Shown piece after piece: positions 24,183 through 33,800 of a stretch of DNA of 64,000 nt. The notes beneath the pieces are model-generated. The model was not told the DNA's origin. It saw only the letters and a program-made list of their open reading frames with translations, and made no database searches. The position numbers were made by a program, and so were the translations under genes. The DNA comes from Anaerolineae bacterium (lineage in GTDB: Bacteria > Chloroflexota > Anaerolineae > Anaerolineales > Anaerolineaceae): assembly GCA_013178295.1 (NCBI GenBank), contig JABLWW010000002.1, forward strand, positions 310,001 through 374,000, written 5' to 3'. Within the stretch, counting starts at the first letter, position 1; every line of letters starts with the position of its first letter.

Positions 24183-25268
24183 ATGGAGAACTACATTGGG
24201 AAAAGGTTGGGGCGTTATGAGATTGTCGAACAGCTGGGCGAGGGCGGCATGGCGACGGTTTATAAAGCGTTTGACGCCCGCTTAAATCGTTTTGTAGCCG
24301 TTAAGGTGATTCTGCCAATTCAACAGGATCGCGCCCAGTTTCTTGCTCGTTTTGAGCGTGAAGCCAGGTCTCTTGCACAATTGTCGCACCCTAATATTGT
24401 AAAAGTGTTGGATTATGGTGAAGAGCAGGGGACAACGTACTTGGTTATGGAGTATCTGCCTGGGGGTACGTTGAAAGATAAATTAGGGCAGCCGATGGAA
24501 TGGCAACAGGCAGCGCGTTTGCTTGTGCCTATTGCGCGAGCTCTCGAATATGCGCATCAGAGGAATCTTGTCCACCGTGATGTCAAGCCAGCAAACATAC
24601 TTCTCACCGAAAGTGCACAGCCCATGCTGACTGATTTTGGGATTGCCAAGCTTTTGACAGGGGATGAAACCCAATTGACTCGCACCGGTGTTGGGATTGG
24701 TACGCCAGCTTACATGGCGCCGGAGCAAGGAAGGGGGGAAGTTGATCATCGCTCCGACATCTATTCTCTGGGAATAGTTTTCTATGAGATGATAACTGGC
24801 TGTCAGCCATACCGGGCTGATACCCCCATGGCGGTGATTATCAAGCACATGAATGAGCCGTTGCCGCCGCCCAGAAAGTTTGTGACTGAGTTGCCCGAGG
24901 TTGTTGAACGTGTGTTGTATAAAGCTCTGGCTAAACAGCCAGAAGAGCGTTTTCAGGACATGGGTGCCTTTGCGGATGCATTGGAGGTTTTGGCTTTAGG
25001 TAGCGGCGAAAAGAAACTCAAAGATTTATCTGTGCCAGCGGTTAAGAGCAGAAAAAAAGTGCTGTATATTGTGCTGGCAGTTATTCTGGGGCTTTTGTTG
25101 CTTTGTTGCGTTCTCCCGTGGCTTCTGTATGTTTTGGATGTCTGTTTACCTGCTGGCCCATGGCCATCATTCCCATGGTGTAATGTTCATATCCCTGAGA
25201 ATCATAATCGTCTTATTTGCCCCCCTCCTGGCCCATGGATTCAGCCGCCATGGTGCTTAGGAGGGTAG
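24183..25268 (+). CDS. PknB-type Ser/Thr protein kinase with Trp/Pro/Cys-rich extracytoplasmic tail
   Basis: A 361-residue protein. The kinase domain (about 10-275) is complete: GEGGMATVYKA glycine loop, VAVKV (Lys41), HRDVKPAN (catalytic Asp133), DFGIAK (Asp151), GTPAYMAPEQ and HRSDIYSLG. Residues about 292-317 form one membrane helix (VLYIVLAVILGLLLLCCVLPW). Instead of PASTA repeats, the 44-residue outer tail has two copies of C-x-P-x-G-P-W-x3-P-W-C, at about 321-333 and 346-358, separated by 12 residues. It could be a cell-wall or metal sensor, but that is guesswork. The start at 24183 is preferred over 24159 because it follows AGGAGGCGGTGCC. Confidence 0.85.
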   Translation: MENYIGKRLGRYEIVEQLGEGGMATVYKAFDARLNRFVAVKVILPIQQDRAQFLARFEREARSLAQLSHPNIVKVLDYGEEQGTTYLVMEYLPGGTLKDKLGQPMEWQQAARLLVPIARALEYAHQRNLVHRDVKPANILLTESAQPMLTDFGIAKLLTGDETQLTRTGVGIGTPAYMAPEQGRGEVDHRSDIYSLGIVFYEMITGCQPYRADTPMAVIIKHMNEPLPPPRKFVTELPEVVERVLYKALAKQPEERFQDMGAFADALEVLALGSGEKKLKDLSVPAVKSRKKVLYIVLAVILGLLLLCCVLPWLLYVLDVCLPAGPWPSFPWCNVHIPENHNRLICPPPGPWIQPPWCLGG

Positions 25269-25289
25269 GATTTGTAATATCTTGCATTT

Positions 25290-26696
25290 TCAGCTTTGAT
25301 GGTTAGAAAGTATCCAGCTGATTGTGTGGATAAATGAAATTGCACCAAAGGAAATGAGCAGAGCGGGTTTTTGCTCGATACTTGGGGTATTTAGCACGTT
25401 ATACCAGACCCATAGCGAAAGTGTTATTGCACAATTGGCAAAAAGATTCCAGTCATTATAAATTCCTATTTGGGCTTTCCAGAGGAAGAATAATAGCATC
25501 ATAAAGATCGTAGAGATCATCATAAAGCTATTGAAGCGGTTGGAAGCTACATGGCGATAGACTATGGGGATGAGGAGAAGGAAGTAAAATGGAAATAGCA
25601 GCGCGAGCAGATTGATTTGTCCCCAAAAATACTCCCAGGAAGGGGTGATGATCTTTTCAAGGTAATTCCCGCCGCTGCCAAGTGCATGGCTGGAAAAGAT
25701 TTTAGCCAAAGGTAACACGCCGGATATGTCCAGCAAAATCAACACGCTTGACAAGATGCTTGCGATTGTTATCATACTGAGGAAAGCGCTGACGAATTTT
25801 CGTCTTTTCATCTCTAAATAGCCAAGATAGAGGAGAGAGGGGAGCAAAAACCCCGCCAGTAGATGGAAGGACATTGCGGCTGCCAGCAGTATACTGGGCA
25901 GGATCAGAGGCACGCTCCCTTTTATGTGTAGTAGGGCACACAAATAATATGCCATTATCAGGGTGGTGGTCAGGGTATAATTTTCGACATCCCCAAAGAA
26001 CAGCTGCATGTAGCCGCCCACGATGACCAGGATGAAGAATGGGAGTGACTTTTTGGGAAGTGCAATAGTGCAGAAATCCCATAACAGAAGAATAAAAATG
26101 CCGCCAGCTGCCGCAGACAACACCTGATATGAGGTGATCACACTCCAGCCAAATAGTCGGTTGGTAACATACCAGAAACGTGAATGAAAGTAGAGCTCCA
26201 TCATCTCGTCATGTGTTACATGAGCACCGAGAGTTGCAACATCACCAGGAATTTTTTCGATTAGCCCATAACCATCAGGATTAAGCGTGTTGTTTCTAAA
26301 AATGAAGAACACAATGCTGAATCCCAGTACCATGCTCAAACGCCAAAGAAATCTCTTTTGCAGGCAACTTGTTATCTTGCTTGAGAGATCACAAAGGATA
26401 AGAGGATGCCTTTGAGCTAGGATGATGATGGTGATTGTTATTACCAACCAGAGAATTATCCAGTAGAAATACAGATGTTTAAGCTGACTGACACCAAAGC
26501 TAAAGATGGTACGAATGGTTTCCGCAATATCTTGAGGGATGTGTGGCAACAAGCGCGGCAGGACAAATCTGCAAAGTAGGTAGAGAATAGCTACCAACGC
26601 GGTGGAAGCATAGTAGAAGAATAACTCTGTTTGCTCACAGATGCTGCCGGACCGCTGTTTTTCCATGTCTGTTGTTTTGACAATGTTGTTGTCCAA
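25290..26696 (-). CDS. Polytopic membrane protein, possible GT-C-type glycosyltransferase
   Basis: A 468-residue protein with about ten hydrophobic helices. A first outer loop has NPDGYGLIEKIPGD and HDEMMELYFHSRFWY, and a later one has GGYMQLFFGDVENYTL, the sort of acidic loop residues found in GT-C lipid-linked sugar transferases, but I cannot name a family. It is last in the long signalling operon, 18 bases after an alpha/beta hydrolase gene. Its own role could be envelope polysaccharide or glycoprotein synthesis. No signal peptide other than the first helix. Confidence 0.6.
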   Translation of the reverse strand: MDNNIVKTTDMEKQRSGSICEQTELFFYYASTALVAILYLLCRFVLPRLLPHIPQDIAETIRTIFSFGVSQLKHLYFYWIILWLVITITIIILAQRHPLILCDLSSKITSCLQKRFLWRLSMVLGFSIVFFIFRNNTLNPDGYGLIEKIPGDVATLGAHVTHDEMMELYFHSRFWYVTNRLFGWSVITSYQVLSAAAGGIFILLLWDFCTIALPKKSLPFFILVIVGGYMQLFFGDVENYTLTTTLIMAYYLCALLHIKGSVPLILPSILLAAAMSFHLLAGFLLPSLLYLGYLEMKRRKFVSAFLSMITIASILSSVLILLDISGVLPLAKIFSSHALGSGGNYLEKIITPSWEYFWGQINLLALLFPFYFLLLIPIVYRHVASNRFNSFMMISTIFMMLLFFLWKAQIGIYNDWNLFANCAITLSLWVWYNVLNTPSIEQKPALLISFGAISFIHTISWILSNHQS

Positions 26697-26714
26697 TGTT
26701 TAACGTTGCCGCGA

Positions 26715-27503
26715 TTATCGGATGCGGCGTTTCCATTCATCTTTAAGTTGCAATTGCTTGGGGTTTGCATCCGATGGCAAGGAGAGAAAGTCTGTTAGTA
26801 GTCTGCTAAACTTGGAGGTCTCATCCAGCATGGGAAAATGTCCGGATTGTTCAAAAGTGATCGTGTGGGATTTTTCAGAAAGAAGCAGGTGTTGTTCGAG
26901 GTCAGGGGGGACAATAGCTGCGTCGGTGTTGCCGTACACTTGTAGACAGGGGATATCAATAGATTTCCAGTTTTCCCACAGTTCTTGATTTGCCAGATCA
27001 TCCAGAGATGACCGTATTGCCGCGGGATCTGCTTTGAGAGCATCGGCGCGAATCGGTTCAAAATCCGGGACGCGCTTTAGCAGCCAGTCGCAAAGTTCGG
27101 CGGGGGTGTCAGATCTCAGCCGGTTATTGACCATGCTTGCTCTAAGCGGCAAGCCAACCAACAGGATACGATCTATCATTTCCGGGTAACGCCATGCAAA
27201 CAGTATACCGACCGTGGCGCCAAGTCCATGCCCAACCAGAGCAATTTTCAGGATACCCATTTGGTCAAGGAAGTTGTAAAGAAGCTCTACCTGGGAATCC
27301 AGTTTGTAACGCTCCTGGTTTTTTGCAGTATCACCGAAGCCCCATAAATCGATAGCGTAGGTTCGGTATAAAGCCGAAGCAGATTGCATGATTGGCACCC
27401 AGTAACGCCATGAGCCGACCCAGCTGTGCAGGAAGACCAAAGGGCGTCCGCGCCCAAGGACTTCATAATGTACTGCTCTGGATTCTATCAGTATGATGCT
27501 CAT
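26715..27503 (-). CDS. Alpha/beta hydrolase fold protein lacking the nucleophile Ser (GHGLG)
   Basis: A 262-residue alpha/beta hydrolase. It aligns without gaps over its first 100 residues with the paralogue at 37687-38475: VHYEVxGRG, FLHSWVGSW, YRTYAIDLWGFGD. At the nucleophile elbow the paralogue has GHSMG (Ser93) and this protein has GHGLG (Gly93, codon gga). The terminal His is kept in EQSGHFPMLDE. Without the Ser it is unlikely to act as an esterase or lipase; it may be a binding or scaffold protein. It lies nine bases downstream of a single-domain response regulator gene in the signalling operon. Confidence 0.82.
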   Translation of the reverse strand: MSIILIESRAVHYEVLGRGRPLVFLHSWVGSWRYWVPIMQSASALYRTYAIDLWGFGDTAKNQERYKLDSQVELLYNFLDQMGILKIALVGHGLGATVGILFAWRYPEMIDRILLVGLPLRASMVNNRLRSDTPAELCDWLLKRVPDFEPIRADALKADPAAIRSSLDDLANQELWENWKSIDIPCLQVYGNTDAAIVPPDLEQHLLLSEKSHTITFEQSGHFPMLDETSKFSRLLTDFLSLPSDANPKQLQLKDEWKRRIR

Positions 27504-27512
27504 GTGAGAGAG

Positions 27513-27890
27513 TTATTGTCCTGAGTTTGTTTGTAGTATTTGGTCAATGCGTTTAACGAGATCATCTGGCGCAAAGGGCTTGAGAAGGTATTCTGTGGCG
27601 CCCAAATTGAGTCCGGTTTGTATTTCAGCCTCTTGCCCTTTGGCAGAAAGAAACACTACAGGTATATGAGCGATGCGGGCATCGGCTTTCATTTTCTCGC
27701 ATGCTTCATAACCTGTCATTCGAGGCATCCGTACGTCCATTAGAATAAGATCAGGCATTTCCTGTAAGGCAGTTGTATAGGCTTCTTCACCGTTTGTTGC
27801 GGTTATCACTTCGTGTCCTGCAAAGCGTAAGGTAAAGGCTACCAGTTCGCGAATATCTGGCTCATCGTCTGTGACAAGAATTTTCGCCAT
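27513..27890 (-). CDS. Single-domain response regulator (CheY-like)
   Basis: A 125-residue receiver domain with no output. The acidic pocket is TDDEPD (Asp8-Asp9), the phospho-acceptor is LILMDVRMPR (Asp52), and the Thr/Ser and Lys positions are FLSAKGQ (Ser82) and LLKPF (Lys104). It starts four bases after the stop of the giant histidine kinase, so it is its probable phospho-partner. Without an output domain it would act by protein contact, perhaps with the hydrolase-fold protein encoded next. Confidence 0.9.
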   Translation of the reverse strand: MAKILVTDDEPDIRELVAFTLRFAGHEVITATNGEEAYTTALQEMPDLILMDVRMPRMTGYEACEKMKADARIAHIPVVFLSAKGQEAEIQTGLNLGATEYLLKPFAPDDLVKRIDQILQTNSGQ

Positions 27891-27893
27891 GCT

Positions 27894-30800
27894 TTACTTC
27901 TCCTGTTGGTAGATAGGCAGCGTGAAGAAAAAGGTGCTGCCTTTGCCGGGAATGCCATCGCTTTCAAACCAAATAGATCCCTGGTGCATTTCGATAATAA
28001 TTTTTGAGATAGCCAACCCAAGACCGGTGCCAGCAGAAGCCAGCACTAGCGGATCTTCACCTCTATAAAAGCGCTCGAAAATGCGCGGGTGGTCTTCAGG
28101 GGCAATACCAATTCCGTTGTCCTGGATGGCAATTTGAATCTGGTCGTTGACCATTTTGCCGTGAATTTGTATTTTGCCGCCTGGGGGAGTGTAATTGTAG
28201 CTGTTGCTGAGCAGGCTGTTAACGACTTGCCGGATCCGTGCCTGATCGCCAAATGCTCTTGGCAGATCATCTTCAATCATGATCTTATATGTCATGGGTT
28301 TGTTCTCTTGTTCAGACCTTTTGGTAAATTCCAGGACGGACTCTTCGCAGAGTGCTTTGATATCAATGGCTGTCATGAAAAGGGTAATATGCCCTGACTC
28401 TAGTCTGGAGATATCCAGGAGATCATCAACAAGCACTTCTAAGCGGTTGATGTTATTTTTAACAATGCTCAAGAAATCTTCCTGCGCCGAGTTCAGTTCG
28501 CCAGCTGCCTTCATCAGCAACAGGTCAACGTACCCTTTGACCGATGTCATGGGTGTGCGTAATTCGTGGCTGACATTGGCAACAAATTCTGATTTGAGTC
28601 GGTCCACCTGAACTTCATGCGTAATATCCCGAAAAATGGAAACTGTACCCAGAAAATTAACACCCAGGATAACGGGCGAGAGATGTACCAGGACGATGTG
28701 TCCATTATCCAGCGTGATACGTTCGGAATACGTTTCTCCTGGATGGTGAGACAGGGGCTCCTCAGACCAGCGCTGAATGGTTTTGATCCACGAAAGCGCC
28801 GAATTACCAAACAGTCCCAGAAATCTGTCTAATGGGTGCCCGGTTACCTCTGATGCTTTTAGCCCCAGTATCTTTTCGGCTGATGCATTGAATAATGTGA
28901 TCGTTTTGTTAGCGTCGGTTACCAGAACTCCATCTGCCACGGCTTCCAAAATAGCAAGTGAGCGGCTGGCTTCGATTTCCTGGTCGCGCAACATGCCTAT
29001 CAATCTCTCGGATTGATCACTGGTAATGTCGTACAGTGTGGCGTTGTTGATGGTGATGCTAATTTGCCGTGCAACAGCTTCAGCCAAGTCAATTTGATCC
29101 TGTTGGAAATAGTAGGATTCTCGGTGCAAAAGCAACAGGGTTCCAAGGATGTGTTCGCCCAAGATGAGCGGGAAGCCCAGTACACTGTGATATGGAATTT
29201 TTTCGGGATGTGGGAACTTCCAACGGGGATCAGTGACAATGTTATCAATGAGGACAGATTCTCTGTGTTTTATAATCCATCCGGAGATTTCCTGCTCTGG
29301 GGGCATTTCAAGGATGGGCTGTTCGGATGGGATAATCAGCGGGATTCCGACCTGGTAATATGCTGATGTGCCATCCGCCATCAAAATGAGACTTTGTTCG
29401 GCGCCAAGGGATTCATTCAAGATGGCCATGGCGTTTTTAAGTACTTCATCGAGCTCCAGGCTGGCGGAAAGCTCTGAAATGATACGCAACAGGGTTTGGG
29501 TATTTTCATGTTCTTTTTTGAGGTCTGCTGTACGCTCTTCCACCCTGCGTTCCAGGTCCTCAGTCAGGCGGCGGGTCTCTTCAAACGAGATGGCATTTTG
29601 AACAGCCAGTGCAGCCTGATTGGCAATGGTGCGTGCCATTTCAATTTCGGTTGCCGAGTAGCGATATGGGGTTGTGTTCAGCAGCCATAACCAGCCATAT
29701 AAGCGCATACCTGTAACCAGTGGGATGGACAAGACAGAGCGCGCTTCGCGGATTTGGAAGAAGTTTTGCAAGGAAAATAAATCTGGGTCTTCCAATACAT
29801 CACTGGAACTAAACACGCCTTGCGTTTCTGATAATCGCTGCAATAGAGCTGTTTTATGGAGATTCTGTGGGAGAAAGTCTTCGGTTGGGGGTGTTTCTGT
29901 ACGCAGAATGTAGTGCCCCTTGTTGCCGATGATGATCGAGCTGACACGATCACCTCCCAGAGCATTAAGCAGCCGCTCAGAAGTTACCTGAAGAATGTGA
30001 TCAATATCCAGTGAGGTGCCCAGATCGTGTGATAGCTGGTTTAATATGGTAAGACGCTGGGAGCGCAGATCGAGTTCAATGGCACGTATTTTGCTTTCTT
30101 CAAACAAAAGTGCATTTTCAAGGGCAATTGCTGCCTGGCTAGCAAAAGTTTTTGTAATCTGTATCAGTTCAGGCGTATAAAAACCGGCTTCTTTTTTTTC
30201 AAGAGCAATTAGCCCGTTAAGCCTTGATTTAGAAATGAGAGGTATTCCTAACCAGGATAGACAATCGGGTTCTAACAATGATGGAAACCGGGCATCATGG
30301 CGAACATCTTCTATGGAAAGTGTCTCGCCAGTGAGCGAGATTTCCTGAAACAAGACACTGTCTTCTACGGTTGTGAATATTCCGATCCGGCTTTCATTGT
30401 CCGGGAATCCTTTGGCATCCGCAATAATTAGCCTTTCGTCCTCTCTCAGCCAAAGGGTGGCCGTGTCATAGGCTACGATGGTGTGCAATTCATCCAAAAG
30501 CGAGCTGATTAACTCTTTACTTTCGATTCGAGAGGCAATTGCCCCAGACGCATGAGTTAGTGCCTGAAGCTGTGCGCTCCGATTCTCAGCAGCCTGATAT
30601 AGCTGAGCGCTTTCAAGCGCCAGGGCTGCCTGCTGGGTTAGAGAAAGTGCCAGACGTTCATCCTGTTCACTGAAGGCGGCGGGATGTTGAAAGTTATTGA
30701 GAACAAGAAGACCAAATTTATTTTCTCCACGTTTCAGGGGAATAAGCAAGCTGGAAACAGGTAGACGCCCGGCGGTCGCTTTGCGGTAAAGCTCCAGGTG

Positions 30801-33800
30801 TTCGGCTGAAAGGTTGTAATCGCGAGGAAAATCCAATTCATCTATTCTGCAAATGTTACCGGATAGGTAAACTCGCCAGGCGAGGATGCTGGCGGCGCCT
30901 GTTACAGATGGTTCAGCAAAGTTAATTTTCATCAAGCTCTCGGCATCGTTATAGCCAAACGATGCCTTGGGAGAGAGACGTTGCTCGCTCGCGTCCCACA
31001 TGCCTACCCATCCAGCCTGTGCCCCTGGAATAACTTTTGAAGCGGTTTCAAGCAACGCCTCAAAAATGGCAACAGGATTTAAGCTTCCTATCTTGCGGCT
31101 GAATTCCAGCAAAAGGTCAACCTCTTGGAGACGTTGACGGGTTTCGTTAAGCAACCGTTGATTTTGCAAACTGATGCTTGCCTGACGCGCGAGCTGGAAA
31201 AACATTTGTTGGTCATCTTCACTGAATGCTGCGACAGGCTTTTTGCCAATGAGCATAAAACAGATATGCTCTGTTTCGCTGACGGTTGTGAGAAGACAGA
31301 TAAAACTTTTTGCCCTCAACGCATTCAGCAGGGCATTACTTCTCCAAAAAGAAGAATTATCTAAATTTTCGACCAAGATAGGGCGCCGATCCTTGAGAAT
31401 TGCCTGAAAGGGCGTATATTGGCCCAAAAAAGCTTCGGGGTTTGTGTTGTTGGGAATGTCTCCTAATGTCTCCACCAGTTTTAGTCCAGCAGGAGTTATG
31501 TTCGCGATCAACACACAGTTCATTTGAAAGCGCGTTAGCATTTCTGTTGCAAGGGACTTGATAAACGCATGCATATCTCTTTGCTGCCCACTCAGCAAGG
31601 CGATTTCAATTCCATTGCGTGCCCTGTCCAGATGACGCAACAGTTTTTGTATGGTGGCCGTCTGCTCGAGGTCTTTACGGAGAAGAACGGGCAATTGTTT
31701 TTGTGTGTGAGATAGTGCCTGTTTCAGGCGGTTACTTTCCTCTTCCATTTCGGCCAGGTTTGTGACCAGTGTATTGAAATGTCTGTGGCTCTCAATGACA
31801 AAGCCAATTTGAGGCAAAAACAGTTCAAGCGACTCGATTGCTTGAGACTGAGGAATGTGCTCTTTTTGGTATTGGGAAAGCAAGATAAGTGCAAGTGGTG
31901 CTCCGCTGCTCCCGGCGATGGGAAGCAGAAAGACATCTTCAGGTTTCCAAACAGCACTGTTGTTGTCTCCTGAGGATACCCGGTATGCTTTGCCCACAAT
32001 GGAGCTTTTGCGCATCAGGCCTTGTAAGACTGACCAGGAAACACTCGATTCGTTCAATTCGACTTGCTGCAACGTGACGAGATCACCGGCTGCCTTTCGC
32101 ACCAGCTGGGTAACAGGGTCAAATAGACCTATCCATACACTTGCAAAACCCGTTGCCAGTTTGATTTTGGCGCAGAGGTTGGATAAGATCTCTTGCAGAG
32201 AATGGTTAGGCTGGAGTACTGCAGGTGTGTCTTGGAACAGATGTTTGATGATTTCCAATTTGGAGATTAATAATTGCTCTTCAGCCAATATGCGTTCAAG
32301 TTCGAGCGCATCATACAATGTGGGAGCAACCTGATTGGCGAGCATCTGGCAGGTTTCAACAGCATCTTTGTCGAACGAATCCGGTTCTTTGGCGTGGAGA
32401 ATAAGCAATCCTACTGGGCGTTCCAAATGGATAATAGGGGCAATCAGGATTGAGGTAATATCTTGATGAGATTGAGATGTGCTGGAGAGATTTGTCCCTG
32501 AAATGACTTGTGGGGAACCGGTTTCAAGAACTTTAAGTTCTTTAGGGCTTATTGAAATTGGCGGAGGATCGCCAGCATAGGCACGAATGGAAAAGCTGTC
32601 TTCTTGAGAAAACGATTTGAAGAGCAGTATTGTGCCGCAGGTTGCCCTCAACAGACGCAGTGCTGCGTCGTATATCATTTGCAGTAGCGTTGGCACATCC
32701 CACGTAGTACATAACTCCCGATTGAGCCTGCTCATAGAGGTCAATTGGTCAACGCGGGTGCGTAATACCTTATCTGTTTCTGCGCTTAAACGATTTTGTT
32801 CGATAACGCCGGTAAGGAGACTGGCAACTGTGGTCAGGAATAACAAATCGGCTTGCTGGAAATAATTCCGTTGCTGGTTGGTAATCCAGATTTCGCCGAT
32901 GCTGAGGTCTTTAGTGGTCAAAGGCGCGCAAATCGCCGATTCTGCCTGGATTTCTGAAAACAGTTTCTGGTAAAAGGGAATGAGAGCCTTTTCTTGCGAC
33001 AGATTGCCACAAATGAGGGCAATCTGCCGCCCGCTTACCGAGAATAGGTATTGGGCATCATCCAGCCGAAGTGAGGCACTGGTATAAGAAACGGGCAAGG
33101 GGGAAACCAATGACTGGGTGTGAAATTGCAACTCGCCAAGAGCGTGATTGATAAGGAGGAGGAAGCATGCGTTGGTTTTGTAGAGCTTGGCTATTTCTTG
33201 CAAAGAGATGCGTGTGATGTCATTCAGCGGCATGGATGAACTGGCGAGATTTGCTATTCGGCGCAGCGTTTCGGATCTCATCGCGCGCAGCTTATTTTGC
33301 CGGGCGAGATAATTGTTTTCAATCAGCGGTGCCACCAGCTTGGCTATGATAGAAATTAGTTCCAGTTCTTGGGAGTCAAAAGTCCTGTATCCTCCAGAAT
33401 GGTTGGACGCTTGAAGATAACCAAGCATGTGCCCGCCAGATGTGATTGGCTGAAGGATTGTCTCGCGTAGGCTGGCTGCCATTGCAAGCGAGTTCAAGCC
33501 CAACAGTTCCCAGGTGTGGTCTTCCGCCGCGTTTTCGGTGATAATTGTTTTTTGGTCAAGGATGACCTGTTCTGCCGCGTTGTTTTGGATTGCAATGCGG
33601 TACAGCTCTATAAATTGGGGTGGCAGCCCGTGAAATGGCAGTTGCCCTTCCAGGGTGTGTTCTGTGTTGTTGTATGTGATAAACCCCAAGACTTCTACGT
33701 GCAAAAGGGGCACAATAATTTGAACAAGATCCGAAAACAGGTTATCGGGGTCTTTAATGGCTGAGATGGACTGACTTAAGCGGGCAATTGTGGATAGTAA

